Origin: Gracilaria gracilis
Taxonomy: Eukaryota > Rhodophyta > Florideophyceae > Gracilariales > Gracilariaceae
DNA length: 64,000 nucleotides
Direction: 5' to 3'
Assembly (NCBI GenBank): GCA_030374805.1
Contig: JARGSG010000183.1
Coordinates: forward strand, 868,001-932,000
Part shown: piece after piece, positions 27,840-39,319 of the stretch
Layout: every line of letters begins with the position of its first letter
Numbering within the stretch: position 1 is the stretch's first letter
The notes under the pieces: model-generated
What the model was told of the DNA's origin: nothing
The model's input: only the letters and a program-made list of their open reading frames with translations
The model's database searches: none
Translations under genes and position numbers: made by a program

Positions 27840-27847
27840 TATAAAAA
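27840..27847 (+). promoter_or_regulatory. TATA box (TATAAAAA)
   Basis: Good TATA match preceding the gene at 27995. Its position makes any start near 27860 too close to the expected transcription start and supports the ATG at 27995. Confidence 0.55.
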
Positions 27848-27994
27848 CCCCCACGGCTCTTGGTGAACCGCTCTCTCCTCGTGCTCCTCAAGCCGTTGAA
27901 CATCTTAGAACACTTCCCCATCCATCTAGTGGTGTCTTCGGTCTTCACCAAGCCATTTTCGCAAGCTTCATTCCTTTTGATAAACACCGCTCCA

Positions 27995-29335
27995 ATGAAT
28001 CTCTTCGGATGCAGAAAAGGATATGTGGACTTTGTTGGTGCGGTCGCCGCCACCCTCCCCGCTCCCGCAAGAAGGTGCAAGCTCCATTTCAACCCATTCC
28101 TCGAAACCGACAGGCCTAAATGCTTCCGCAAGGTGGCATACGAAAGCCCGGGGAAGTTTCACAGAGTCAAGGTGGAAGGCTCGAACAACTATCCCCCAGA
28201 TTTTCGGTTTCGCAGTAACATGTCCATCACGACTTCTGGAGACTCTACTTGGGACTTCAACTCATTGACGTCGTTCTCCGGAGACGTTCATCATGCGATG
28301 AACGGCCCTGGGACAGCTTCTCCATTGCTGCAAGGCCATGGCATGGTAAATGACACGAAAGAAGCCATGAAACCGCCTTGCACTCCGAACCACGACGACG
28401 AGATAAGCCCCGTTCGAGCTCGTTTTAGGACATCGCGGGTGATTGCTACTCAACCAGACAATTCGCGCAAGATCATGTCGGTTGATTCTAATGGCGCAGG
28501 TCCGACACTAGCATCAGCGAGGTCTGCTTTCTGGGTCGAAACATCGGAAAGTGGCAAGACCAACGACACGGAGCGTACACAAGACGAGGGGGAAGAAGAA
28601 AGAGGGGAACCAGAAGGGCGATTATACAGGGAGTCGGAGCAACCGCCGAAAACAGCTGCGGCAACCAATGCTTCGCAATCGTCAGGTTTTATCCGCAAGA
28701 TTTCCCCTGATTTCCGGGAAGGGATGGGAATGATCAGGAGGCTGACCCGAAAAGCAAGCGGCAGTGGGGCTTCAAGAAACGACGCAACGGAGGACGGAGT
28801 TGTGGCGCCTTCGGAAACCGCACCTGGGGATATACGGGCCGATGAAGAAGCCGAAAGGGATCGGAACTTGTCGAAGACGGGTTCTTTAAGGAAGCTGCTT
28901 TCCTACAGAAGGGGGGGCAGTGGTGACTCGCCTAGAGGGAAGCCACTTCGTAATTTGTTGCGGAAGACTTCGAAGACCTTGAGGGCGAACATTTTCGAGT
29001 TCGGAAGGTCTGGTGAAATCGATGGTGGACGGGAGAATAATTTTGGGGATTCCAGTCATCGAGCCGCACATGGGGATGAGCAACGTGGCTTGAAGACGTA
29101 TTCGACCTCGTTGGGGCAGACTGCTATGAGACGCGGCATCGAAGAGTTTGGGGTATTAGAACAAAGGGGTTCCACTTCTGAGCCGGCGTCCCTTTCCTCT
29201 CGCACTAATGGAAATCACTTAGGCCAGACAGAACGAGAGTCGATAGAAAGGCATGTGAATGCGGCGTTTGGGAAAGATATTATGAAACATACCGTAGATG
29301 TGGAGAAATATCTTGACAACTTGGCCGCTCCTTAA
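27995..29335 (+). CDS. Hypothetical basic, Ser-rich protein
   Basis: 446 residues from the ATG at 27995 (MNLFGCRKGYVDF). The upstream open frame lacks an ATG, and the TATA box at 27840 supports this start. Residues 1-60 are compact and hydrophobic/basic. The rest is Ser/Gly/Glu-rich and probably disordered, interrupted by basic amphipathic segments of similar form: GMIRRLTRKASG, GSLRKLLSYRRG and PLRNLLRKTSKTLR. Such segments could be kinase sites or membrane contacts. A final helix (ERESIERHVNAAFGKDI...VDVEKYLDNLAAP) closes the protein. No family is recognised. Confidence 0.65.
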   Translation: MNLFGCRKGYVDFVGAVAATLPAPARRCKLHFNPFLETDRPKCFRKVAYESPGKFHRVKVEGSNNYPPDFRFRSNMSITTSGDSTWDFNSLTSFSGDVHHAMNGPGTASPLLQGHGMVNDTKEAMKPPCTPNHDDEISPVRARFRTSRVIATQPDNSRKIMSVDSNGAGPTLASARSAFWVETSESGKTNDTERTQDEGEEERGEPEGRLYRESEQPPKTAAATNASQSSGFIRKISPDFREGMGMIRRLTRKASGSGASRNDATEDGVVAPSETAPGDIRADEEAERDRNLSKTGSLRKLLSYRRGGSGDSPRGKPLRNLLRKTSKTLRANIFEFGRSGEIDGGRENNFGDSSHRAAHGDEQRGLKTYSTSLGQTAMRRGIEEFGVLEQRGSTSEPASLSSRTNGNHLGQTERESIERHVNAAFGKDIMKHTVDVEKYLDNLAAP

Positions 29336-30564
29336 GCACATGAACTGAGTTGGCGCACGAGAAGCGTATCTGTACTTTTAGATTGCCTAAAACATGTTCT
29401 TCTCATCCGTCCTCCTTGTTGACGATGCTAGTCCTCGACTTCATTCTTTTGAATCATGCGTGAAAGCCCAATATTATCCCTGGCCCACATTGCCGCAAGT
29501 CAGTCTGTCACAAGTTATGACTCACACAACCCACATCGCCACCGATTGGAAGAGTGCGAAGCTGCTTTGACGAGGGTGAGCAAAATGGTTGATCTGATAC
29601 CTCCGTAATACGAAGTTCGTATCGGTCATCTACAGTCAACGAAAATTTTTATATCTCTATTTGAAGAACGCCCGCAAAACGAATTCGAATTTAGATTTAT
29701 AAACACAGCCGCTATAATATTATTACCCAAGCATACACGAAAGTTTTTTATATCAGCGAACTTTTATACCATCACCAAAGTTCAAACTAGAATTGGCGCG
29801 CAAGTAGAAACACTACACAACCCAAACTTTCACAGACAGACTGCAACGCAGTGCTCAAGGGTTAGAACGCTACCCTTGGTAGTCCACCCTCAAAGAAACG
29901 CTCTCTCACAAGAAAGGCCAACACTCTAACGGGCCTACACTGTGTTACGCTGTCTTCAACTTGGTTGAGGTTCAACCTTGAGTTTATCATTGTGTTTCGG
30001 TCGAATGGCATTGTTCTGTTGTGCAACTAAGTTGTGGCAACTCATGAGGGAGTAGTTGTCCAGTTGGTGGCCTACCGTTCTGGTGCAAGCTATGGAGTAG
30101 AATCACGTCTACGTTCTTAGCCCGTACTTTTCTCGTTCGCTGAGTAATTAGGGAGCAACGTTTCCGCTGTATGTCGAAGCGATTTATGTAAATGTACAAC
30201 GTGTTATCTGCGGAAGCAATTCTAAAACGCCATAAAACTCGCTCGAAGGATTCAAACATACTTGTTGCGTACTGAGTCTCCGCACTTCATTTGTCCAAGG
30301 TCTGAAGGTGGGATTCCTTCATGTTTGACATGCTCTCGTTCATAATACGTGACAATTCTCTGCATTGCTGCAACCCGAATGTCTGTGCCCATGTTGAGGC
30401 CCACGACAAAGTCAAGCGAAGGTTCCTATATCTTTCTGAGCATGGTGCTCGAAAGTGTGTTTGCATATTTGCCCCTTCCCCTGTACATGGACGGCTGCCA
30501 CTCACGAGCAAACCGTCGCGCACAAGCGTTCACCATTCTCGGGAGAGGGTTACAAATGAATGTA
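29336..30564. other. Intergenic, convergent 3' ends
   Basis: Partly A/T-rich (about 29640-29770). Contains a TACCCTTGGTAG word near 29873. No gene supported. Confidence 0.45.
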
Positions 30565-33500
30565 CTACGAAGCTACTCCTTTTCTGATATAGAACGCACT
30601 TCTGCAGGTTGGGCATGAAGAAGTATTGCTAGTTGAGAACCACCGCAACAAACAGTCTGAATGAAAATTGCTCTTACATGTTCGACAGGCCTTCTTCGGT
30701 AGAGCTGCGGTTATTACGTGAAGTACCGAGTAGCATATAGGACATTCTTCACAACCTTGGAATGCTTTGTCCAGGTTGCGTTGCCACAGACTAAGTGCCT
30801 CAGCGAGTGAACAGTTCTTCGTATGAAGGAGGGTGGCCATGCCTAACAGCGTCTTCCTCCATTGAGCTTCAGACATACCAATTTTCGACCTTGCTTCTAC
30901 TGTTGCGGTTTGCAATGGGAATACATCTGGTATGCGCATCCCGATTTCCAAAGCAACATCGGAAAAACGATAAACGGCCCAAACTTCACGACCCGCTACA
31001 GAGCCTTGCGCCTTGAGCTCACCCTCATCGTCTTCCGCAGTCGCGCCTTCTGCGTCGCGACCCCATTCCTTTACCTTTCGGACCTCTGCTGCTACGAGAA
31101 GTGGTGTAACATTCCTGCGCACAAAGGCCTCCAGTCGAAGTGCGGCTCCACGTTCGAGCTCATGAGTGACTATTTCACGTGACAAGGCTGGAAGTCGCTG
31201 AAGCGCTCTAGCAAAAGCAATCCCAGCTGCATGGCCGACTGCCGCCTCCCCATTGCCATCGAGCAAATTGTCCTGGGTTACGTCTCCCGCTGCAGTCCCT
31301 TCTATTCCTATAGCCTGGCTGCTCTTGGCCACGATCACTCCGGATGCAGCGTTCTCCTCAGTCTGTATGGCCATAACGGCAGCTCTTCGGGCAGATTGCA
31401 ATTCATCGGTGGTTCCATCAACCACAATGCCAACACATGCTTTGAAGAAGTCTTTGTATATTCTAGGATGCGCTTTCAAAAACGATAGACCCACTCTTCT
31501 GAACGATACGTCTCCTGTATCGCTTGCAGTTGAAGCGGGCCTAAGAGAATCATCCGGTCTCATTAGGTCCAGGAAAATTCTCCATGCAAGCAAATACCCT
31601 ATCTCGTGCGATGCGAAATCTTCATGACTCTCTCTATGAACACTTGATAAGATTGGCCATTCGAGTGCGTCTCGAAGCGGTTTTGGTATTATGTCCTCAA
31701 CAAAAGTTCTTTCATCGTCTTCATCCGCAAAGCCTTCTACTGGAAATGAGTTCTTGACACGATCCGAAAGGTCTACCGTCGCTGCGTGCAGGACTACAGT
31801 TAAAATCGCCTTGCGTATAACCGATGATGAACTCATTAAACTTGGAATCAGCGAATAGACGTTCTCCATCGGTATCGGCACCTCTCCATCTCCTCGTAAC
31901 AACGTTCCCGTTTCCGCAGCTAATACTATCAAATCCCCGCACCACAATGAGCAGGTCAATGCATCAACGGTTCCAATTCTATTTCCAATATTCTCTTCTA
32001 CGAAAGGAATCAGAGATACACTGATCCACGCGCCCCAATAACAAAGCTCCTCTCCGAGTGTACTGTTCAGTTTCCCCTTCTCTGATTCAATTACTATGCA
32101 ATGTGTTAAACCAATAAAGTGACAAAGTCTGTGACCATCACCCCACGAAAGTTCTCCACTACCTTTAGAACTGAAACTCTGAAGGACCCCGCGGATGCGG
32201 GAGGCCCAATATTTCAACTCGCTCTCTAAAGTTTCGAATTGTAAGCAGAGAATGGACACACGAAATAGGTTAGCCAAGGAGGCTTCTAGGCCGTGCTTTG
32301 ATGTGACATCGGATAACGAAGATAGTTTGTCCGGTCCGCTTTGGACGGTTTTGAGGGCAATCAGTTGCAGCCATTGAGGCGGGTGAACGCCGCCTTGATG
32401 TTGTATTGAAGGTACGAAACCAGAAAGAGAAGCAGTAATTATCTCCATCGCCACCACGGTGTCTGTGGTAATCGCGTCTTCCATAATAACGCCCATTATG
32501 CATTCAAGAAATGGTCTAAACTGTTCAATACATTTCCCACGGCTTTGAGTGCTACATATTCGAACCACAACTGGTATTTCAGAGAGATCGCTAGAAGCAG
32601 ATGCCTTTGATTTACCTTTAAGCAGCCAACAGCGTTTCAGCTCTTCAGAGACGGCAATGAATTCTTCAGAGTTTGAGTCGCCAGCCGTTTTCGAAAGAAA
32701 GCGAACTATACTCTCGCTGCCTTTCCGCGGATTCGAGATCAGAAGGCGAGTTGTGCGTTGCCCAATCCGTAGTCTCTCATTTCCATCCAGTTCTGCCAAA
32801 TAAGTTTGGAGACCGATGTCAGCTTCTTCATGAGGTTCTGTACATATCTTTTCGATCACATCATTGAAGAACTCGACATCTACACCTTGTGTGATTCCAT
32901 CTCCGAAAACAAGCAGAAACGGTGTTTGTCGAAGCAATGCCGTAGCAAACGCCGGCGTTGCGCTCGCTAATAGTCTCGAGCAGAGCAAACTTGATACATT
33001 CACCCCACGTTTACCAAAAGCCGAGACAATTGTTGATACTGAATAAGCAAGTTGGGAGAGCTGCGAAGCTTCTACGTCAACCAAACAGCGAAGAAGTACG
33101 CCCCCAATCAACTCCAAGAGTTTGTTAAGCTCTGTGAACGGGTAGACCTCGATGAATGCAGAGACCTGTGCTAGAACTAAGTGGTTTTGTACAGCACGAA
33201 CTACCGAGCCACTCACAAGATCTCGGTTAATGTCGTCAAACCGTAGCTCAGACGAGAAAGAGGAGAGTACCGCTTCAAGAATCGGATCCATTACCTCACT
33301 CCCTTCATCCTTTCCCAATGCTTCTATGATGTTCAAGATAGTCATTCTCCAGGCTTCCTTCGAGAGTCTGGCGCCACCTTCGACATCAAGCGCTGCGCAC
33401 GCAAAACCAACTGCGGATTCAGAAACTTCGCCTTCCCGAAAGTCACATGTACTATTGATTACCATGGTATCCAAATCCTTTCCCATCAAAGGTATCCAGC

Positions 33501-35475
33501 CCATGTCCTCAAACAATTCTCTATTTTTCTTCTGGGCGAGGATAACCTCTGTCATGATGTTGTACTCAGTTTCCTTTGAGCAGATCAATGGCATTTCTGA
33601 TACTATAGTCGACCAGGTTTGGGACCCGTCCAAGCCAACAGAAGAGGTGTAGATCCAGCTCAAGATTTCAGCAACTTCGTTCTGATTGATACATGATACT
33701 TCCTCATTGTCTCCCTTAGCGTGCTTGATCAGCGATATGCAATACTCATGCATTCCCACCAGAAACTGTTCTGGACTATCACTATCAGCGATGTCCTTTG
33801 AAACAGCGAGCCGTCGTCCGGCTTTGTTCGATAGCAACGTTGCCAATGCTTTTCCAACAATTTCTGGTCTGATTGTACTTTTCTTAACAATCGCCATGAT
33901 TCCAGCTTTCATTAGTTGGTTTTCACGGACTTCGTGGCCAATTGCATTAACCAGATGCTCGAACCGTCTCAATCTTTCATGCAGACCATGTTCTGAAAGC
34001 GAGGATGCGAAGCCGTCCGTGATATCGGAAATAACTTGAGAGGCAACTCTGTCCTCCATAACACGTAAAACATGTCCAAATGCACGGGAGATCTCTGAAA
34101 TATTCTTGTCACTTCCGGTAGGTGCGTTTCTTCGACGAGACGGAAGAGAGTCGCTGACAGGAGGCAAAATGCCCGAAACAAAGAGTCGACATGTTGGGGC
34201 TACATGCTCTTCGAAAACTCTACTGGCAAAAGCAATTGCTTTTCCTTCATCATCTCCAAACCATCTTGTAGCCAGTAGTCTTTGTGAATATGAAGCTGTC
34301 TGAACATACGCAAGCAATGCAGTTAATGCATAGGAAACGGTGACTTGAACGTGCTTTTTGCTCTTCCTCGAAGGACGCAAATACTCCCTCATAGAACCAA
34401 GGACCTTTTCTGCAAAAGGGCCGGAGACTTGCGCGCAAGGCAGTGACTCGAACAGCGGAAGCAGGGCTTGTATACCTGTTGGAACAGGTGAGGCAACAGA
34501 CTCACACACGACAGCGGATAATTTGTCGAGACGTGGTCCGAATGAAGAACTCCATCCATCGCGCAGCAGCACGATAGTGAGATCCCAACCAGAGGCCTCA
34601 GTCTTTCGGATAGCATGTACAGCGATATCTGCGAATTGAGTGGCTCGGGCTGCATCCTCAGAGTTTGATGGTGTCATAAATGATAAGATGAACACTGCTA
34701 GCTCACAGACATCGCGAAGAGCTGATTCTGTTTCTTTCTTTTTCCTTCGACCTTTCGCAAACAGAAGAAGCGGATGGGATTCACAGTCCACTATTGAAGC
34801 AATTGATGACACTTCCTGGGATGCAGAGAGCAACCATTTCAGAACCGCGATTACTCGTTTAGCTTCGGCAAGGAAGTTGTCTGATGAACCGATCACTGAT
34901 ATGGTTTTGTTGCAATACGTCTTCAGGTCTTCAGCATAACGAGAGAAGACTTTCTTGCGGTGGCCCTCTGTCGGAAGAACACGTTCCAAAGACGAAGAGG
35001 CAGTTTCACAAACAGTAGTATTGAGATCACCGAGAGCAGATAGCCAGAGCGGAAGAACTGAAGGAAAGATGTACTGAATAGCCCGACGAAACGCTTGCAC
35101 AGTGTTCGCCATAAGCTGGAGTGCCGCTATGCGAACGGCAGGATTGGAATCCTGAACAGCTGCTCGAAATGATGCACCCCATGCCGTGATATATGCGCTC
35201 CCGACACCGGGATCTGAAGGCAAAGTTTTAAGATGCTCGGAAAGGTCTATGAGTGCCTTTTCTTTCGTTATCGCATCTCGCTTGGAAAGCTTCTTGAGAA
35301 ACTGTAACGCAATTGAATCCCATTCATGCTGCCCTACCGTTGTTACAGCTGCAGAAGAATACCCCTGCAGAGCCTGAGCAGTAGCTGCAGCAAATGATGT
35401 GAAGGTAGACACGTCACCGACGTTAGCCGCAGCTCCCGCAGCCGACGCTGTGCGCGTTCCAGGCTTTTTCTTCAT
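30565..35475 (-). CDS. LTN1: Listerin-type E3 ubiquitin ligase
   Basis: 1636 residues in one exon, close to the usual Listerin length. Listerin binds 60S subunits carrying stalled peptides and ubiquitinates the nascent chain in ribosome-associated quality control. The N-terminus (QHEWDSIALQFLKKLSKRDAITKEKALIDL) matches the conserved Listerin start, and a long HEAT/ARM-like helical body follows. The C-terminus carries a C4HC3 RING: Cys1578, Cys1581, Cys1597, Cys1600, His1605, Cys1608, Cys1621 and Cys1624, with the typical CRTCKSNFHSDCLLRWFSTS. The start MKKKPGTRT is the first ATG in frame. All zinc ligands are present, so the gene looks functional. Confidence 0.95.
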   Translation of the reverse strand: MKKKPGTRTASAAGAAANVGDVSTFTSFAAATAQALQGYSSAAVTTVGQHEWDSIALQFLKKLSKRDAITKEKALIDLSEHLKTLPSDPGVGSAYITAWGASFRAAVQDSNPAVRIAALQLMANTVQAFRRAIQYIFPSVLPLWLSALGDLNTTVCETASSSLERVLPTEGHRKKVFSRYAEDLKTYCNKTISVIGSSDNFLAEAKRVIAVLKWLLSASQEVSSIASIVDCESHPLLLFAKGRRKKKETESALRDVCELAVFILSFMTPSNSEDAARATQFADIAVHAIRKTEASGWDLTIVLLRDGWSSSFGPRLDKLSAVVCESVASPVPTGIQALLPLFESLPCAQVSGPFAEKVLGSMREYLRPSRKSKKHVQVTVSYALTALLAYVQTASYSQRLLATRWFGDDEGKAIAFASRVFEEHVAPTCRLFVSGILPPVSDSLPSRRRNAPTGSDKNISEISRAFGHVLRVMEDRVASQVISDITDGFASSLSEHGLHERLRRFEHLVNAIGHEVRENQLMKAGIMAIVKKSTIRPEIVGKALATLLSNKAGRRLAVSKDIADSDSPEQFLVGMHEYCISLIKHAKGDNEEVSCINQNEVAEILSWIYTSSVGLDGSQTWSTIVSEMPLICSKETEYNIMTEVILAQKKNRELFEDMGWIPLMGKDLDTMVINSTCDFREGEVSESAVGFACAALDVEGGARLSKEAWRMTILNIIEALGKDEGSEVMDPILEAVLSSFSSELRFDDINRDLVSGSVVRAVQNHLVLAQVSAFIEVYPFTELNKLLELIGGVLLRCLVDVEASQLSQLAYSVSTIVSAFGKRGVNVSSLLCSRLLASATPAFATALLRQTPFLLVFGDGITQGVDVEFFNDVIEKICTEPHEEADIGLQTYLAELDGNERLRIGQRTTRLLISNPRKGSESIVRFLSKTAGDSNSEEFIAVSEELKRCWLLKGKSKASASSDLSEIPVVVRICSTQSRGKCIEQFRPFLECIMGVIMEDAITTDTVVAMEIITASLSGFVPSIQHQGGVHPPQWLQLIALKTVQSGPDKLSSLSDVTSKHGLEASLANLFRVSILCLQFETLESELKYWASRIRGVLQSFSSKGSGELSWGDGHRLCHFIGLTHCIVIESEKGKLNSTLGEELCYWGAWISVSLIPFVEENIGNRIGTVDALTCSLWCGDLIVLAAETGTLLRGDGEVPIPMENVYSLIPSLMSSSSVIRKAILTVVLHAATVDLSDRVKNSFPVEGFADEDDERTFVEDIIPKPLRDALEWPILSSVHRESHEDFASHEIGYLLAWRIFLDLMRPDDSLRPASTASDTGDVSFRRVGLSFLKAHPRIYKDFFKACVGIVVDGTTDELQSARRAAVMAIQTEENAASGVIVAKSSQAIGIEGTAAGDVTQDNLLDGNGEAAVGHAAGIAFARALQRLPALSREIVTHELERGAALRLEAFVRRNVTPLLVAAEVRKVKEWGRDAEGATAEDDEGELKAQGSVAGREVWAVYRFSDVALEIGMRIPDVFPLQTATVEARSKIGMSEAQWRKTLLGMATLLHTKNCSLAEALSLWQRNLDKAFQGCEECPICYSVLHVITAALPKKACRTCKSNFHSDCLLRWFSTSNTSSCPTCRSAFYIRKGVAS

Positions 35476-36813
35476 AAAGTTTCAGGTTTGAGAAAGACCA
35501 CGAGTTGCAGTGTGACGAGGGTAACTCGTTATACGCTCTGGCAACTCCACAGGTCAAGGAGTTGAGCGAGGTTGTTGTGAAGAGAGCGCCAAAGATTCAA
35601 CGTTTCAGGACTATCAGCTAAAACTACACAGACCATGCGCTCGCGTTTCCTCCACTTCTATCAGCAGTTCTCACTTTTCCCACATTCACAACGACAAAGG
35701 TCACGTTTCACTCAGATATCGCGTTATAAGTTCTAACTCAATTATTGAAAGAAATACATGCGTCAGTTCAACTTCAAGAATAGTGTCTGCATCTTAAGTG
35801 ATACTCAGAAGTTTGAACAAGATCTTACCTCTTGTTTTCCACCTGGTGCTTTGGAATCAGTAGCTCACGTCTGATCCTTGCCAAGTCTCTCTTTGTGAAG
35901 AAGACAAACATTGAACCGTGGGGGACTTCTTTACTCTGTAATTCGATTTCTGTGAAATCGAGGTAATGTGTCACGCCGTTATGGTCATGGTAGAACTGTC
36001 ACCACAACACACAATACGTGTCCACGACCCGATTGAATACAGTTACAGGAATCATCATGGCGTGTGTCGGCGGCCCTCGGTCCCTCAAAATGAAGTACAG
36101 TAAAAGCATCTTCTCTCGTTCGGTCCCTCGGGGCCTTCAACGTCGTGCTGGGGAACGGCGCATATCAATCTTCTTGATGAAGATCTGAGGAATCCGCAGG
36201 GTGGAAAGGTAATGAAATAGTCCTTCGTAACCAGCGAAAGATTCTACCGTCGGAACATTTTATCGGCTTTGATCATCATTCTCTGTCAGACAAAAAGACA
36301 GACATGTTCTACCCCCCCTCTCTTCAGACACAGTGAGCGTCACACGAGAATGGATATGTAGATAGTAGTTGCGATTTCGGGGAAAGTGTTGTAGGTTGTT
36401 AGGGAGCCTTAGCAAGCTCCATGCGATACGAGATACTAACGAATAGTTCTTACAATTAGGAAGGTATGGCTGCTAACCTAGTGTCTAATCTTCTCTGCAC
36501 TTATTGTGACTTCTTCTTAGTACCTGTTATGACATTTGCCGAAAAGTGGGAAAGGGCTAGAAGTAAACCACGCTGTCAGAAAGCAGAGATAAAACACATC
36601 ATGCCCATTAACTTCTCATTAAGTGTATACGAAGCGATAAGAATCTGCAGACCTACACCCGAGAGATTACCATCCTTGTAGAAGAAGCTCCGAGTATTTC
36701 TCCATCTCCAACACCTTCGCTAGAAGATTTATGTCCCAGCTTTCAGTCTGCAAGAATTAGTCGTCATTTTCTACATAGTAAACTGAAGAACCACAGGCCA
36801 ATGCTTGAACTCA
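35476..36813. other. Intergenic, includes LTN1 promoter
   Basis: A 71-codon plus-strand frame from 36466 has an ATG but no recognisable content. An 8-bp hairpin (TCGATTTC/GAAATCGA) lies near 35943. Nothing else seen. Confidence 0.4.
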
Positions 36814-37461
36814 TCAACGATATCTACCAAAGATTAAAGCACGTGAAACCCGGGGGCGGAGACGGTCACGGCATTGGGTCACATTCTCCTTAGAGCCTTC
36901 TTTGAGCCGTGGTTTCTGCTCAAGTACCTCGATATTCTTTCTTTCAGCCATGGTCCATTTGCGTATCGGAGGAGATGAAGGGCTCGCCAAGGGTTTAATC
37001 TGGAGAGCTTTCTCTTCATTTTGGTATTGGTCGCGAAGGGGGATCCATTCGTCTCTTGCAAACTTGAATGACGAATGTTCTTCCCCTCTATCCTTCAGCA
37101 GCTCATCATACAATGCATTGTGATGGTCAAAATCGATGTCAGTTGGTAGTACATAAATATATCTCTTTGTTAAGTCAGAGGATGTGCTGTTGCTTACCGA
37201 GAATAGCGTCCGACTGCATTCTTGGAGCAACGATGACACAGAGCCAGACCTTTCAAGGCTTTCCAAGTTTGCAAGAGTTAGCGTAGAACGCGAAGCTGGG
37301 TTTCGAAATGAAAGTTTGGATTGCTTTGGTATAAAGCTCAGCCCTGCTTTCTTCTTCTTTTGAATATGTCCACGTTTGCGGACAAAGTTACACACATCAT
37401 GGTTGTTGAACTTCTTCTCTCCGAAAGGGGCAAGTTCCGTATATCTTGAACGCCTTGTCAT
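36814..37461 (-). CDS. Hypothetical basic protein
   Basis: 215 residues from the ATG at 37461 (MTRRSRYTELAPFGEKKFNNHD). The N-terminus has a Lys-rich run (GHIQKKKKAG) that could be a nuclear localisation signal. The middle (LTKRYIYVLPTDIDFDHHNALYDELL) looks folded. The C-terminus is Arg/Lys-rich with polar linkers. No signal peptide or membrane helix. Not recognised; a nuclear protein is a guess from charge alone. Confidence 0.5.
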   Translation of the reverse strand: MTRRSRYTELAPFGEKKFNNHDVCNFVRKRGHIQKKKKAGLSFIPKQSKLSFRNPASRSTLTLANLESLERSGSVSSLLQECSRTLFSVSNSTSSDLTKRYIYVLPTDIDFDHHNALYDELLKDRGEEHSSFKFARDEWIPLRDQYQNEEKALQIKPLASPSSPPIRKWTMAERKNIEVLEQKPRLKEGSKENVTQCRDRLRPRVSRALIFGRYR

Positions 37462-38030
37462 TTTTCCTTTTCAGATGAGGAAACAGCTTTGGAGTCAGCT
37501 CAAAGTGATTGTGGTTTATCAAGATGGATTGAGTATGGTCAATATGTACCAAGAGTAAGAATGAACGAGTAGGAGGGCTACTGCGCATCACAAAGATGGA
37601 TGGCATTTCGAAGAGAAACCCTTCATTTCATTTTTTATGCCTCTGATAGTCCATCGACCGTCGCAGAAAGCAAAAGCTTCCCGCCGATTCCATCGGGAGA
37701 AACGACATTCGAAAGTCAAGATCAGAATCCTTAGCTGTCTATGAGTAGCATCGTGGAGGTTTGATTTAGTGATACCGGGTACATAGTCCTCACCAGACGT
37801 ATCGAGTACTACGTGTAGCATTATTGCTTTGACTGGTGGCTAACCACACACAGAAACCTCGGAGTGCGCATAGGTCTCGTGGACCAGATAGACGTTAGTA
37901 ATGAACGTAGCGCAATTGCCAAGATCTCAAGGATTCCGTGAATCATCGCAACCCTTTATCTCTGCACGTTACATCGATTTGTCTCCAAAGATTTCCTTTC
38001 CAGGGTGCTTTCAAAAGTGCGAACTTCACC
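37462..38030. other. Intergenic
   Basis: No gene or repeat recognised. Confidence 0.4.
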
Positions 38031-38720
38031 ATGGATAGCTTAGAGTTTGGACTCATCGATTTTGTATCGAATGGCTTCAAAATTCTTTTCATGGGGTTCA
38101 CTTCACGAAGATACCGTCGCGCCTAACTGGGCGACCCATCATCGGTGTCTATATCTCGGGAGCAATCATTGCAGCCTTGAGTGTACTTCGGAGCGTTCTT
38201 TTCCTCGTTGCTATCCGCAGCAAACCGCGTCTATCTATCAAATCTTGATACTCCCTTTTATCACGTAATCGCTGGAGCAGTTGGGGTTTTTGGGGTGAGT
38301 ATGTTTATCAGAGCACAATACCGGCTGGGCATTCGTGGTACATATCTCGGTGATTACTTCGGCCTTCTCATGGATGAGAAACTTACCGCATTCCCTTTCA
38401 ATATCGCAAATAATCCTATGTATGACGGGTCTTCTCTGATGCATTTAGGGGAAGCTATCATGGAACGGAGTCCGGCTGGGATTCTTTTGAGCGTCCGGCT
38501 CTTCTTGTGTTATCGATGTGGATGTGTTCTGGAAGAACCGTTTTCTGAAAAGCTTTATGGCGAGCGTGAAGAACGAAGGAAAAGCGAACGACCGCGAAGC
38601 TTAAAGATTCTAAGACCTCCTGATGTAGTTGAAGCCTTCTTGCGCAGTACCTCTTTTTTATCTCAGTGCTTCCCGTCCTTATTGGAGCAAGACTTCCACT
38701 ATGGCCTTTTCGATTCTTGA
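38031..38720 (+). pseudogene. Frameshifted phospholipid N-methyltransferase (PEMT-like)
   Basis: Parts of a phosphatidylethanolamine/phospholipid N-methyltransferase lie in order but in different frames. An N-terminal piece from the ATG at 38031 ends in a stop at 38126. A middle piece in another frame carries LTGRPIIGVYISGAIIAALS and VLFLVAIRSKPRLS, the second membrane helix. A third piece from about 38238 carries LDTPFYHVIAGAVG, then GTYLGDYFGLLMDEKLTAFPFNIANNPMYDGSS and EEPFSEKLYGER, the AdoMet-binding and C-terminal signatures. At least two single-base shifts are needed to join them, and the last frame has no ATG of its own. The family makes phosphatidylcholine in the ER by three methyl transfers. 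The enzyme is unlikely to be made. Confidence 0.8.
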
Positions 38721-39319
38721 GGCTCTCAAAGATGTCACAGCCACATTTCGAGGGTCGTATGGAGCCTAGCATCTAAAAGTAACCCACGGTGTCTGTGCCC
38801 ATGTTAGCCTAAACAATAAATATGAATACGTGATGTGCCGGTCGTCCCTTGCACGCTCTATGATAGGAGAAGCGAAACGGGTTAAGGGTTGGACTTCCGA
38901 CGAGGGCCTACGTCTTTGAAATGTGAATATGACAAGTGAGCTCTAGTTCTGCGATTCCTTAATGGTCATCATGGATACTTCGAATACATTTTTGTCAAAC
39001 ACCTCGAGCACGGTGTACCGTCATCGATTTACGAAGTTTTCCTGCTCTGTCGGCAGCTTTGCACATCTGTTTGGCTTCCACAGAGTCCTTGTTAAGATAC
39101 AAGGCGTCACAACAAAGACGTCCTGGAACGAGAGAGAGAGAGAGACCTTTATTTCAGGAAATAAGGACAAACGTTGATCACGCCGACGACGTTCATGGCA
39201 TCCTCCTCATCATTGCCGCGGAGAGGCAACAGCAGTACTGTCCGAAGCAGGGTGAACGATCGAAAGTGCAAAAAAATACGCGCCAGAAAAACAAAAATAA
39301 ATATCCAATGGACAGGTTG
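38721..39319. other. Intergenic
   Basis: Holds a GA microsatellite near 39130-39147 and an A-rich run (T-rich on the minus strand, about 39280-39300) just past the tRNA gene, suited to Pol III termination. Confidence 0.5.
39280..39300 (-). terminator. Probable Pol III T-run terminator
   Basis: On the minus strand two runs of five T occur about 20-35 bases after the 3' end of the tRNA gene. Confidence 0.5.

Noticed and set aside
36466..36681. 71-codon plus-strand frame with ATG
   Set aside because: Too short and without recognisable features; surrounding DNA is non-coding in character.
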